Shown in pieces: positions 48,693 to 60,200 of a stretch of DNA of 64,000 nt. How positions within the stretch are numbered: the first letter of the stretch is position 1; every line of letters begins with the position of its first letter. Made by a program: the position numbers and the translations under genes. The stretch is from Lamellibrachia columna. Taxonomy: Eukaryota > Annelida > Polychaeta > Sabellida > Siboglinidae. Location of the stretch: assembly GCA_963662155.1 (NCBI GenBank), contig OY759261.1, positions 8,130,229 to 8,194,228 on the forward strand, in the 5' to 3' direction. Under the pieces are notes generated by a model. That model ran no database searches. It saw only the letters and a program-made list of their open reading frames with translations, and was not told the origin of the DNA.

Positions 48693-49671
48693 AGAAACTA
48701 ATGCTTAAACAATATAAACTATTCTCTATGCTTACTTTCAACCTGCCAATGTGGAATATGTGAGCTGTGTCACGAAGAATATGCTTCGTCGATTGCCGGT
48801 TAATTCTAGCAAGAGGAAATCTACAGACAAGTTGCAACGTGAAAGTGGCAGAAATCTTGGTTAAGCCGTGAAAACACAGTAAAATTATTCCAGACTTTAT
48901 ACCGAAGGACCGTAAATTTATAAATGCGACAAATCAACATATAAACGTCTGTGATTTAATAGCAATATTCTTATCATTAATCTCATAACGTGCCTTATCT
49001 TATGGCATAGCATATAGTTAATTGACTTGAGATATATTGTGTGTGACGTCTCCCGATGCTGTTTACAGGAATCAGACCAATGTTGGTATGTTCATGGCCA
49101 CGTTAGTGTCGTACGAAACTGTAGGTGATGTGAACTAGACAATCAATTCTTACATCTACTACCACCAAACTACTGATATGCGAAGCAAGATTAGTCAAAA
49201 TAACACACTTGAACCTTATTCAATACTCCATCGCCACTTCGATTCCGCTTCATAATGCTACTACCAAAGGGTTGAAATAACAGCGAATCAAGTTTATTCC
49301 GACAATACATACAGTTAGGACAAACATACACTGTATGATGCTATACATGATTACATGTGTAAACAAAGAAAAGCTATGGATTTTATGTGCGTGCGTTTGT
49401 GCGTACATACCTGTGGTACTAAGCTAAACACAACCAACTGTTAAATGGAGTTAAAAAATATACACCTACCATCTTAACTAATACAGTAATAATTAATTAC
49501 AACTACCTAGAAATATACTTTTTATCTGCAACGTCGCTGGGATTAACCAACCGAGCACATTTACACAATATAAGGCAGCCACGACGACTATTGAAATCTA
49601 CCGCATGTCATGTTAGGTATTTTGTCACAACCACTGTGCCAACCATGAGACAATATTATGTTGGTCTACAT
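48693..49671. other. AT-rich DNA between two satellites, no gene seen
   Basis: The 40-bp satellite stops inside a unit (GTTAATT) and gives way to AT-rich, apparently single-copy DNA. I looked for the upstream part of the LINE on the minus strand and found none. No open frame of note and no RNA gene is visible. A small hairpin lies at 48772-48789 (ACGAAG, six bases, CTTCGT). The last 60 bases (from about 49610) look like a badly decayed unit of the following 59-bp repeat. Confidence 0.55.
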
Positions 49672-51169
49672 ACGTCAGGTGTCTCCCATTGTGCCCGCTG
49701 TCATGAGGATGTACTGCCCTCTTATTACAGACGTCAAGTGTCGTCCATTGTGCCCGCTGTCGTGAGGATGGATCGCCCTCTTACTACGGACGTCAGGTGT
49801 CGTCCATTGTGCCCGCTGTAGTGAGGATGTATCGCCCTCTTACTACGGACGTCAGGTGTCGTCCATTGTGCCCGCTGTCGTGAGGATGTACTGCCCTCTT
49901 ACTACAGACGTCAAGTGTCGTCCATTGTGCCTGCTGTCGTGAGGATGGACCGCCCTCTTTCTACGGACGTCAGGTGTCGTCCATTGTGCCCGCTGTCGTG
50001 AGGATGTACTGCCCTCTTACTACAGACGTCAAGTGTCGTCCATTGTGCCTGCTATCGTGAGGATGGACCGCTCTCTTACTACGGACGTCAGGTGTCGTCC
50101 ATTGTGCCCGCTGTCATGAGGATGTATCGCCCTCTTACTACGGACGTCAGGTGTCGTCCATTGTGCCCGCTGTCGTGAGGATGTATCGCCTTCTTACTAC
50201 AGACGTCGGGTGTTGTCCATTGTGCCCGCTATCGTGACGGTGTACCGCCCTCTTACTAGAGACGTCAGGTGTCGTCCATTGTGCCCGCTGTCGTGAGAGT
50301 GCACCACCCTCTTACTACAGACGTCAGGTGCCGTCCATTGTGCCCGCTGTCGTGAGGATGCACCGCCCTCTTACTACAGACGTCAGGTGTCGTCCATTGT
50401 GCCCGCTGTCGTGAGGATGTACCGCCCTCTTACTACAGACGTCAGGTGTCGTCCATTGTGCCCGCTGTCGTGAGGGTGCACCGCCCTCTTACTACAGACG
50501 TCAGGTGTCGTCCATTGTGCCCGCTCTCATGAGGATGCACCGCCCTCTTACTACAGACGTCAGGTGTCGTCCATTGTGACCGCTGTAGTGAGGATGTACC
50601 GCCCTCTTACTACAGACGTCAGGTGTCGTCCATTGTGACCGCTGTAGTGAGGATGTACCGCTCTCTTACTACAGACGTTAGGTGTCGTCCATTGTGCCCG
50701 CTTTCGTGAGGATGCACCGCCCTCTTACTACAGACGTCAAGTATCGTCCATTGTGCCCGCTGTCGTGAGGATGTACCGCCCTCTTACTACAGACGTCAGG
50801 TGTCGTCCATTGTGCCCGCTGTAGTGAGGATGTACCGCCCTCTTACTACAGACGTCAGGTGTCGTCCATTGTGCCCGCTGTCGTGAGGGTGCACCGCCCT
50901 CTTGCTACAGACGTCAGGTGTCGTCCATTGTGCCCACTGTCGTGAGTGTGCACCGCCCTCTTACTACAAACGTCAGGTGTCGTCCATTGTGCCCGCTGTC
51001 GTGAGGATGCACCACCCTCTTACTACAGACGCCAGGTGTCGTCCATTGTGCCCGTTGTCGTGAGGGTGTACCGCCCTCTTGCTACAGACGTCAGGTTTCG
51101 TCCATTATGTCCGCTGTCGTGAGGATGTAACGCCCTCTTACTACATACATAAAGTATCGTCCATTGTGC
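49672..51169. repeat. 59-bp satellite, 25.4 copies
   Basis: The unit begins ACGTCAGGTGTCGTCCATTG and contains GCCCGCTGTCGTGAGGATG and CGCCCTCTTACTACAG. Starts fall exactly every 59 bases from 49672 to 51147 (25 intervals), then a partial copy ends near 51169. In the first part two subtypes tend to alternate (GGACGTCAGG and AGACGTCAAG), giving a 118-bp higher-order pattern at about 49731-50100. Each unit has a GACGTC palindrome at its border. Short open frames across it (49591-49821 plus, 51023-51259 minus) arise because 59 is not a multiple of three. I found no link to the LINE. Confidence 0.95.
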
Positions 51170-51177
51170 AGTATTCG

Positions 51178-51571
51178 TTGTGTTTGTCAGCTTTCCACAA
51201 CACCGCACAATATTTTCCCAAGCGCGGAAGTCGCACTCACCATCCTCGAAATACAGCAAGTCTGATTAAGCGATATGTTACAGCAACTACAATAAAATAC
51301 ATTTATAAGCATCCTGCGCCTTCATCACATCCTTTGGTTCCAGTGTGTCGGACTCTTTTGTAGCGGACACGAAACAGACGTTGTCCGTCTTTGAACTCAA
51401 CGAGGCTAACGTGACGTATATTCGAGTTGTCTTTGTATTCGATGACAAACGCCCCACCTGTGTAAATCCCGTGGTGATGGAAGGTACGTAGGCTTAATCC
51501 GAACGACGGTCACGCCACTTCCAGATGATCCGGATCCATCCGTTACGACGCGTGCCAGTTGGTTTCCTTCA
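51178..51571 (-). pseudogene. Possible exon or gene relic, unidentified
   Basis: The minus strand is open from 51509 to a stop at 51303-51305 and reads TFHHHGIYTGGAFVIEYKDN, then VSLVEFKDGQRLFRVRYKRV, a composition that looks coding. About 70 bases upstream is an acceptor-like TTTATTTCAG (ending at 51572), followed in another frame by EGNQLARVVTDGSGSSGSG, so joining the two needs a frameshift. Further down, 51178-51259 reads YFEDGECDFRAWENIV, which resembles EFKDGQRLFRVRY (F-x-DG, then FR), as if a short motif were repeated. A donor-like GTGAGT lies at about 51236-51241. I do not recognise the family. It could be a decayed host exon, a transposon piece or chance. Confidence 0.3.
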
Positions 51572-51574
51572 CTG

Positions 51575-51935
51575 AAATAAATATAATATGAGTTGACATC
51601 GACGTTCATTCTTATAATTCTTTACAATTTTGAGTCATTGTAAAAATACATTAGACGCATATTGAAATTCGTATGACGTTAAACATGTAATTTAGCGTTA
51701 CAGAAGCGTTACAGAAGTTAATAACTTCGAAGAGGTTTGTTATCTAGTAAATATTTGTTTTACATACACATTATGACACTGTAAAACGTTTTAAAATACA
51801 ATTAACAATATAAATAACGTTAGTAAAGAAGTTAGTAAACCAACAACATAATAAGTAGTTTGGTCAACTCTGTCTGTCGTGTAACCAATGCTGCGCGTTT
51901 AATGAAACTGTTAGTAAACCACGGGATCATCATAC
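51575..51935. other. AT-rich spacer, nothing recognised
   Basis: This is AT-rich sequence between the possible exon relic and the 88-bp repeat. Opposite-strand open frames of about 74 codons at 51832-52081 extend into the repeat and have no recognisable content. I see no RNA gene, promoter element or further tandem repeat. Confidence 0.5.
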
Positions 51936-52375
51936 GACAATGGTCGCAGGAAGAGAGGCCCAGTGCATTCAGTCCAACTACTGTGCCCGCTGACATCTTG
52001 CTATCCCTAACGGGGTTGTTCAAGACAATGGTCGCAGGAAGACAGGCCCAATGCATTCAGTCCAAGTACTGTGCCTGCTGACAACTTGCTATCCCTAACG
52101 GAGTTGTTTAAGACAATGGTCGCATGAAGGGAGGCCCAGTGCATTCAGTCTAAGTACTGTGCCTGCTGACATCTTGCTATCCCTAACAGAGTTGTTCAAG
52201 ACAATGGTAGCAGGAAGAGGGGCCCAGTGCATTCAATCCAACTACTGTGCCTGCTGACATCTTGCTATCCCTAACGGAGTTGTTCAAGACAATGGTCGCA
52301 GGAAGAGGGACCCAGTGCATTCAGTCCAAGTACTGTGCCTGCTGACATCTTGCTATCCTTAACGGAGTTGTTCAA
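51936..52375. repeat. 88-bp tandem repeat, exactly five copies
   Basis: GACAATGGT starts at 51936, 52024, 52112, 52200 and 52288, exactly 88 bases apart, and the last copy ends at 52375. Each unit contains CAGTGCATTCAGTCCAA, TGTGCCTGCTGACATCTTGC and CTATCCCTAACGGAGTTG, with a few substitutions between copies. I found no similarity to the LINE or the other satellites. Open frames crossing it are by-products. Confidence 0.95.
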
Positions 52376-52731
52376 TATAATAAGATGTAAATATCAAAGC
52401 CAGACTCCTTGCAACACGAAACGATGCAGCTGCAACAATCGTTGTTTACTTCCCACCTGGAGTACATAGAGCAACTCTCACAGCAGGCAGTATATGACAA
52501 CACAACTTTATTTACCCTCTCTCTCCGCACAACTCACCACCTCCAACACCCGCGGTCTATTGTCCACTTCTACACAGACAACACTCCTTCATCAACGACA
52601 ATTACACAACTCACCACCTCCAACACCAGCGGTCTACTGCCCATTATGTGGTCGTGTGAGGAGGGTGGGGTGGCAGGAAGGTGGTAGTCGTAGGTTGGTC
52701 GTACAATGAATCGGAGGCCGGCCTAAGAAAT
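52376..52731. other. Unassigned segment with a short open frame
   Basis: A plus-strand open frame of 92 codons (52409-52687) and another in a second frame (52494-52709) cross this segment. Their products are rich in Thr, Ser, Gln and His with no recognised domain, and both frames owe part of their length to the short direct repeat inside them. I do not support a gene. Confidence 0.45.
52529..52643 (+). repeat. Pair of 38-bp direct repeats 77 bp apart
   Basis: Copies at 52529-52566 and 52606-52643 share ACAACTCACCACCTCCAACA, followed by GCGGTCTA and TG-CCA, with three or so substitutions. The sequence between them is different, so these are two isolated copies or the remains of a 77-bp tandem repeat. 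Confidence 0.8.
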
Positions 52732-52871
52732 AGGCGGGACTGACGCCTAAGACTTCACCATGCCATGCATGACTGATTTTTCGCTAGCGGGGGTGTTGAC
52801 TCGTTCATCAACGTATGACAGTAAAATGACTGGTGTTTTCCCTTTCCTGTTAAGTTATAACTGTTATATGA

Positions 52872-53175
<304 letters not shown>

Positions 53176-53379
53176 CTCTTATCGCTAGTTCCATAACTTA
53201 TTCCATAACTTATAGACATTGACGTCAGCTGAATTTGCCGGTCACATGTTCTCCTTATGTGTGGCTCCGAGTTTGTATACGTTATTTCAGAGAGGACATG
53301 CTTAAGTTATACGTGTGACGTAATTTAGACATTTAAGAACAGTTAACAGGACAGGGAAAACTGTCGTTCATACGTTTAA

Positions 53380-53599
53380 AGCCCGCCATGCACATAGCAA
53401 TTCTTCAGTTACCAACATGTTGGCGACTACTTTTTCAGTTAGCAGCTCAATGTAGTCGTTATGTGTATGTTCCCCACAAACAGTTGGCAACACTTTTTGT
53501 GGACATCTGGCATTTGAAAAAGCGGTCGGCCGACGGGCAGTTGTCGGCATACAAACTGTTGGCGACTAAAAGTCGGTATGTAACTGTGTATGGCGGGCT
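53380..53599. mobile_element. 220-bp MITE with 15-bp terminal inverted repeats and TTAA target duplication
   Basis: The element begins AGCCCGCCATGCACA and ends with the inverse of AGCCCGCCATACACA, one mismatch in 15. It is flanked on both sides by TTAA (53376-53379 and 53600-53603). TTAA duplication is the signature of piggyBac-type transposition, though other groups can produce it. Inside, the motif GTTGGCGACTA occurs twice in the same orientation near the two ends, with shorter related GTTGGCAAC and GTTGTCGGC words between. No transposase can be encoded. It sits inside the right arm of the larger inverted-repeat element, so it inserted later. Two minus-strand open frames and one plus-strand open frame across it are not genes. 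Confidence 0.85.
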
Positions 53600-53655
53600 T
53601 TAAGAACGAGTCGACACCCCGCTGGCGGAAAATCACTCATGCATGACATGGTGAA

Positions 53656-54205
53656 TTCAGAAAAATACACTTAGAGTGTTGTGTGGTAGGGGTCTCAACC
53701 TCAGTCCCACCTGTTTTGGGGGGCAAACCTCCCACAAATTACACCTCCCACCTATTATTTAAAGCCAACTTCTTACCTTCCACCATTTGTTAGGACCAAT
53801 CTCCCATTTTCTGCCCCCCCCCACACAGTAGCGCTTGATGGGCTTCAAACTTATAGCTAAAATTGCATTATGGCTACATATGAAATAAGTTCAACTTACA
53901 TTAAGTATTGAAATAGTTGGGAGCGAAAAACTTATAGCTGAAACTGATAATTTAGCCAGGCTAAAGAATGATATATTGGTGGAATTGAATTTGTCACGCT
54001 TGAAGACGTATACAATACATTTAAATTTATATGTTATCTTGTTGTGAAGTGCAATATCATGAAGACACACGGAAGCCGTAGTTTCCTTGCAACGAACGTG
54101 GTTATGTTTGTTGAAGCACGCCGCTTCGTACACTCGAGTTTCACACACCCGCCTCAGCCCCTTTACTCCCCCGAGTCCAAGGTATCATTGTCCAAGGTAA
54201 TATAA
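53656..54205. other. Spacer without a supported gene
   Basis: Mixed AT-rich sequence with a pyrimidine-rich, CCCACCT-containing patch at about 53701-53825 ending in a run of nine C. The word AACTTATAGCT occurs twice (about 53848 and 53929). A minus-strand open frame of 85 codons (53891-54148) has no recognised content. Nothing else is seen. Confidence 0.5.
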
Positions 54206-54234
54206 TGTAGGCCAGAACATTACACGAAGATATG

Positions 54235-57200
54235 TCTACTGTGTTTTAGTACAAGGCCAGGAGAACACAGATATACTAAGAGAGCAGTATACTGTGTTTT
54301 AATACAAGACCAGGAGAGCACATATAGACTAAGAGAGCAGTCTACTGTGTTTTAGTACAAGGCCAGGAGAACACATATAGACTAAGAGAGCAGTCTACTT
54401 TGTTTTAGTACAAGACCAGGAGAACACAGATAGACTAAGAGAGCAGTCTACTGTGTTTTAGTACAAGACCAGGAGAACATAGATAGACTAAGAGAGCAGT
54501 CTACTGTGTTTTAGTACAAGGTCAGGAGAACACAGATAGACTAAGAGAGCAGTCTACTGTTTTAGTACAAGGTCAGGAGAACACAGATAGACTAAGAGAG
54601 CAGGCTACTGTGTTTTAGTACAAGGTCAGGAGAACACATATAGACTAAGACAGCAGGCTTCTGTGCTTTAGTACAAGTTCAGGAGAACACATATAGACTA
54701 AGACAGCAGTCTACTGTTTTAGTACAAGGTCAGGAAACACAGATAGACTAAAAGAGCAGTCTACTGTGTTTTAGTACAAGGCTAGGAGAACACATATAGA
54801 CTAAGAGAGCAGTCTACTGTGTTTTAGTACAAGACCAGGAGAACACAGATAGACTAAGAGAGCAGTCTACTGTGTTTTAGTACAAGGCCAGGAGAACACA
54901 GATAGACTAAGACAGCAGGCTACTGTGCTTTACTACAAGGTCAGGAGAACACATATAGACTAAAAAAGCAGGCTACTATGTTTTAGTACAAGACCAGGAG
55001 AACACAGATAGACTAAGAGAGCAGTCTACTGTGTTTTAGTACAAGACAAGGAGAACACAGATAGACTAAGAGAGCAGTCTACTGTGTTTTAGTACAAGAC
55101 CAGGAGAACATAGATAGACTAAGAGAGCAGTCTACTGTGTTTTAGTACAAGACCAGGAGAACATAGATAGACTAAGAGAGCAGTCTACTGTATTTTAGTA
55201 CAAGGTCAGGAGAACACAGATAGACTAAGAGAGCAGTCTACTGTTTTAGTACAAAGTCAGGAGAACACAGATAGACTAAGAGAGCAGTCTACTGTGTTTT
55301 AGTACAAGTCCAGGAGAACACAGATAGACTAAGAGAGCAGTCTACTGTGTTTTAGTACAAGACCAGGAGAACATAGATAGACTAAGAGAGCAGTCTACTG
55401 TGTTTTAGTACAAGGTCAGGAGAACACAGATAGACTAAGAGAGCAGTCTACTGTTTTAGTACAAGGTCAGGAGAACACAGATAGACTAAGAGAGCAGGCT
55501 ACTGTGTTTTAGTACAAGGTCAGGAGAACACATATAGACTAAGACAGCAGGCTTCTGTGCTTTAGTACAAGGTCAGGAGAACACAGATAGACTAAAAGAG
55601 CAGTCTACTGTGTTTTAGTACAAGGCTAGGAGAACACATATAGACTAAGAGAGCAGTCTACTGTGTTTTAGTACAAGACCAGGAGAACACAGATAGACTA
55701 AGAGAGCAGTCTACTGTGTTTTAGTACAAGGCCAGGAGAACACAGATAGACTAAGACAGCAGGCTACTGTGCTTTACTACAAGGTCAGGAGAACACATAT
55801 AGACTAAAAAAGCAGGCTACTATGTTTTAGTACAAGACCAGGAGAACACAGATAGACTAAGAGAGCAGTCTACTGTGTTTTAGTACAAGACCAGGAGAAC
55901 ACAGATAGACTAAGAGAGCAGTCTACTGTGTTTTAGTACAAGACCAGGAGAACATAGATAGACTAAGAGAGCAGTCTACTGTGTTTTAGTACAAGACCAG
56001 GAGAACATAGATAGACTAAGAGAGCAGTCTACTGTGTTTTAGTACAAGGTCAGGAGAACACAGATAGACTAAGAGAGCAGTCTACTGTGTTTTAGTACAA
56101 GTCCAGGAGAACATAGATAGACTAAGAGAGCAGTCTACTGTGTTTTAGTACAAGACCAGGAGAACATAGATAGACTAAGAGAGCAGTCTACTGTGTTTTA
56201 GTACAAGGTCAGGAGAACACAGATAGACTAAGAGAGCAGTCTACTCTTTTAGTACAAGGTCAGGAGAACACAGATAGACTAAGAGAGCAGACTACTGTGT
56301 TTTAGTACAAGGTCAGGAGAACAAAGATAGACTAAGAGAGCATTCTACTGTGTTTTAATACAAGGTCAGGAGAACACAGATAGACTAAGAGAGCAGGCTA
56401 CTGTGTTTTAGTACAAGGTCAGGAGAACACATATAGACTAAGACAGCAGTCTACTGTTTTAGTACAAGGTCAGGAAAACACAGATAGACTAAAAGAGCAG
56501 TCTACTGTGGTTTAGTACAAGGCTAGGAGAACACATATAGACTAAGAGAGCAGTCTACTGTGTTTTAGTACAAGACCAGGAGAACACAGATAGACTAAGA
56601 GAGCAGTCTACGGTGTTTTAGTACAAGGCCAGGAGAACACAGATAGACTAAGACAGCAGGCTACTGTGCTTTACTACAAGGTCAGGAGAACACATATAGA
56701 CTAAACAAGCAGGCTACTATGTTTTAGTACAAGACCAGGAGAACACAGATAGACTAAGAGAGCAGTCTACTGTGTTTTAGTACAAGGCCAGGAGAATACA
56801 GATAGACTAAGAGAGCAGTCTACTGTGTTTTAGTACAAGGCCAGGAGAACACAGATAGACTAAGACAGCAGGCTACTGTGTTTTAGTACAAGACCAGGAG
56901 AACACAGATATACTAAGAGAGCAGTCTACTGTGTTTTAGTACAAGACCAGGAGAACACAGATAGACTAAGAGAGCAGTCTACTGTGTTTTAGTACAAGGT
57001 CAGGAGAACACAGATAGACTTAGAGAGCAGGCTACTGTGTTTTAGTACAAGGTCAGGAGAACACATATAGACTAAGACAGCAGGGTACTGTGCTTTAGTA
57101 CAAGGTCAGGAGAACACATATAGACTAAGACAGCAGTCTACTGTTTTAGTACAAGGTCAGGAAAACACAGATAGGCTAAAAGAGCAGTCTACTGTGTTTT

Positions 57201-60200
57201 AGTACAAGGCCAGGAGAACACATATAGACTAAGAGAGCAGTCTACTGTGTTTTAGTACAAGACCAGGAGAACACAGATATACTAAGAGAGCAGTCTACTG
57301 TGTTTTAGTACAAGGCCAGGAGAACACAGATAGACTAAGACAACCGGCTACTGTGCTTTAGTACAAGGTCAGAAGAACACATATATACTAAGACAGCAGG
57401 CTATTGTGTTTTAGTACAAGGTCAGGAGAACACGTATAGACTAAGAGAGAAGTCTACTGTGTTTTAGTACAAGTCCAGGAGAACACAGATAAACTAAGAC
57501 AGCAGGTTACTATGTTTTAGTACAAGGCTAGGAGAACACAGATAGACTAAAAGAGCACCCAACTGTGTTTTTGTACAAGGTCAGGAAAACACATATAGAC
57601 TAAGACAGCAGTCTACTGTTTTAGTACAAGGTCAGGAGAACACAGATATACTAAGACAGCAGTCTACTGTTTTAGTTCAAGGTCATGAGAACACAGATAG
57701 ATTAAGAGAGCAGTCTACTGTGTTTTAGTACAACGCCAGGAGAACACAGATATACTAAGAGAGCAGTCTATTGTGTTTTAGTACAATACTAGGAGAACAC
57801 AGATAGACTAAGAGAGCAGGCTACTGTGTTTTAGTACAAGACCAGGAGAACACAGATAAGCTAAGAGAGCAGTCTACTGTGTTTTACTACAAGGCCAGGA
57901 GAACACAGATAGACAAAGAGAGCAGTCTTCTGTGCTTTAGTACAAGACCAGGAGTATACATATATACTAAGAGAGCAGTCTACTGTGTTTTAGTACAAGG
58001 CCAGGAGAACACAGTTAGACTAAGAGAGCAGTCTACTGTGTTTTAGTACAAGGCCAGGAGAACACAGATAGACTAAGAGAGCATTCTACTGTGTTTTAAT
58101 ACAAGACCAGGAGAACACAAATATACTAAGAGAGCAGTCTTCTGTGTTTTAGTACAAGACCAGGAGAACACAGATAGACTAAGATAGCAGTCTACTGTGT
58201 TTTAGTACAAGGCCAGGAGAACACAGATATACTAAGAGAGCAGTCTACTGTGTTTTAGTACAAGACCAGGAGAACACAGATATACTAAGAGAGCAGTCTA
58301 CTGTGTTTTAGTACAAGGCCAGGAGAACACAGATAGACTAAGAGAGCAGTCTACTGTGTTTTAGTACAAGACCAGGAGAACACAGATAGACTAAGAGAGC
58401 AGTCTACTGTGTTTTAGTACAAGGCCAGGAGAACACATATACACTAAGACAGCAGGTTACTGTGTTTTAGTGCAAGGTCAGGAGAACACATATAGACTAA
58501 GAGACCAGTCTACTGTGTTTTATTACAAGGCCAGGAGAACACAGATAGACTAAGACAGCAGGCTACTGTGTTTTAGTACAAGGCCAGGTGAACACAGATA
58601 GACTAAAATAGCTGCCAACTGTGTTTTAGTACAAGGTCAGTAAAACACATATAGACTAAGACAGAAGTCTACTCTTTTAGTACAAGTTCAGGAGAACACA
58701 GATAGACTAATACAGCAGTCTACTCTTTTAGTACAAGGTCAGGAGAACACAGATAGACTAAGATATCAGTCTACTGTGTTTTAGTACAAGGCCAGGAGAA
58801 CACAGATAGACTAAGAGAGCAGGCTACTGTGTTTTAGTACAAGGCCAGGAGAACACAGATAAACTAAGAGAGCAGTCTACTGTGTTTTAGTACAAGGCCA
58901 GGAGAACACAGATAGACTAAGAGAGCAGTCTACTGTGCTTTAGTACAAGACCAGGAGAACACAGATATACTAAGAGAGCAGTCTACTGTGTTTTAGTACA
59001 AGGCCAGGAGAACACAGTTAGACTAAGAGAGCAGTCTACTGTGTTTTAGTACAAGGCCAGGAGAACACAGATAGACTAAGAGAGCAGGCTACTGTGTTTT
59101 AGTACAAGGCCAGGAGAACACAGATAGAATAAGACAGCAGTCTACTGTGTTTTAGTACAAGGCCAGGAGAACACAGATAGACTAAGAGAGCAGTCTAGTG
59201 TGTTTTAGTACAAGGTCGGGAGAACACAGATAGACCAAGAGAACAGTCTACTGTGTCTTAGTACAAGTTCAGGAGAACACAGATAGACTAAGAGAGCAGT
59301 CTGTTTTTTTGTACAAGGTCAGGAGAACACAGATAAACTAAGTGAGCAGTCTACTTTGTTTTAGGACAAGGTCAGGAGAACACAGAGTAAGAGAGCAGTA
59401 TACTATGTTTAGTACAAAGTCAGGAGAACACATATAGACTAAGAGAGCAATCTACTATGTTTTTTGTACAATGTCAGGAGAACACAGATATACTAAGAGA
59501 ACAGTCTACTGTGTCTTAGTACAAGGCCAGGATAATACAGATATACTAAGAGAGCAGTCTACTGTGTTTTAGTACAAGACAAGGAGAACACAGATAGGCT
59601 AAGAGAGCAGTCTACTGTGTTTTAGTACAAGGTCAGGAAAACACATATAGACTAAGACAGCAGTCTACTATGTCTTAGTACAAGGCCAGGAGAACACATA
59701 TAGGCTAAGAGAGCAGTCTACTGTGTTTTAGTACAAGGCCAGGAGAACACAGATAGACTAAGAGAGCAGTCTACTGTGTTTTAGTACAAGGCCAGGAGAA
59801 CACAGATGGACTAAGACAGCAGGCTACTGTGTTTTAGTACAAGGTCAGGAGAACACATATAGAACAAGAGAGCAGTCTACTGTTTTAGTATAAGGTCAGG
59901 ATAACACAAATAGACCAAGAGAGCAGTCTACTGTGTTTTAGTACAAGTTCAGGGGAACACAGATAGACTAAGAGAGCAGTCTGTTTTTTTGTACAAGGTC
60001 AGGAGAACACATATAGACTAAATGAGCAGTCTACTTTGTTTTAGGACAATGTCAGGAGAACACAGACTAAGAGAGCAGTATATTATGTTTAGTACAAAGT
60101 CAGGAGAACACAGATAGACTAAGAGAGCAATCTACTATGTTTTTTGTACAATGTCAGGAGAACACAGATAGACTAAGAGGGCAGTCTACTATGTTTTTTG

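Noticed and set aside
53368..53636. ORFs of 60-71 codons on both strands
   Set aside because: They lie across the 220-bp MITE, which is far too short for a transposase.
53891..54148. 85-codon minus-strand ORF
   Set aside because: No recognised content, AT-rich, no splice or promoter context.
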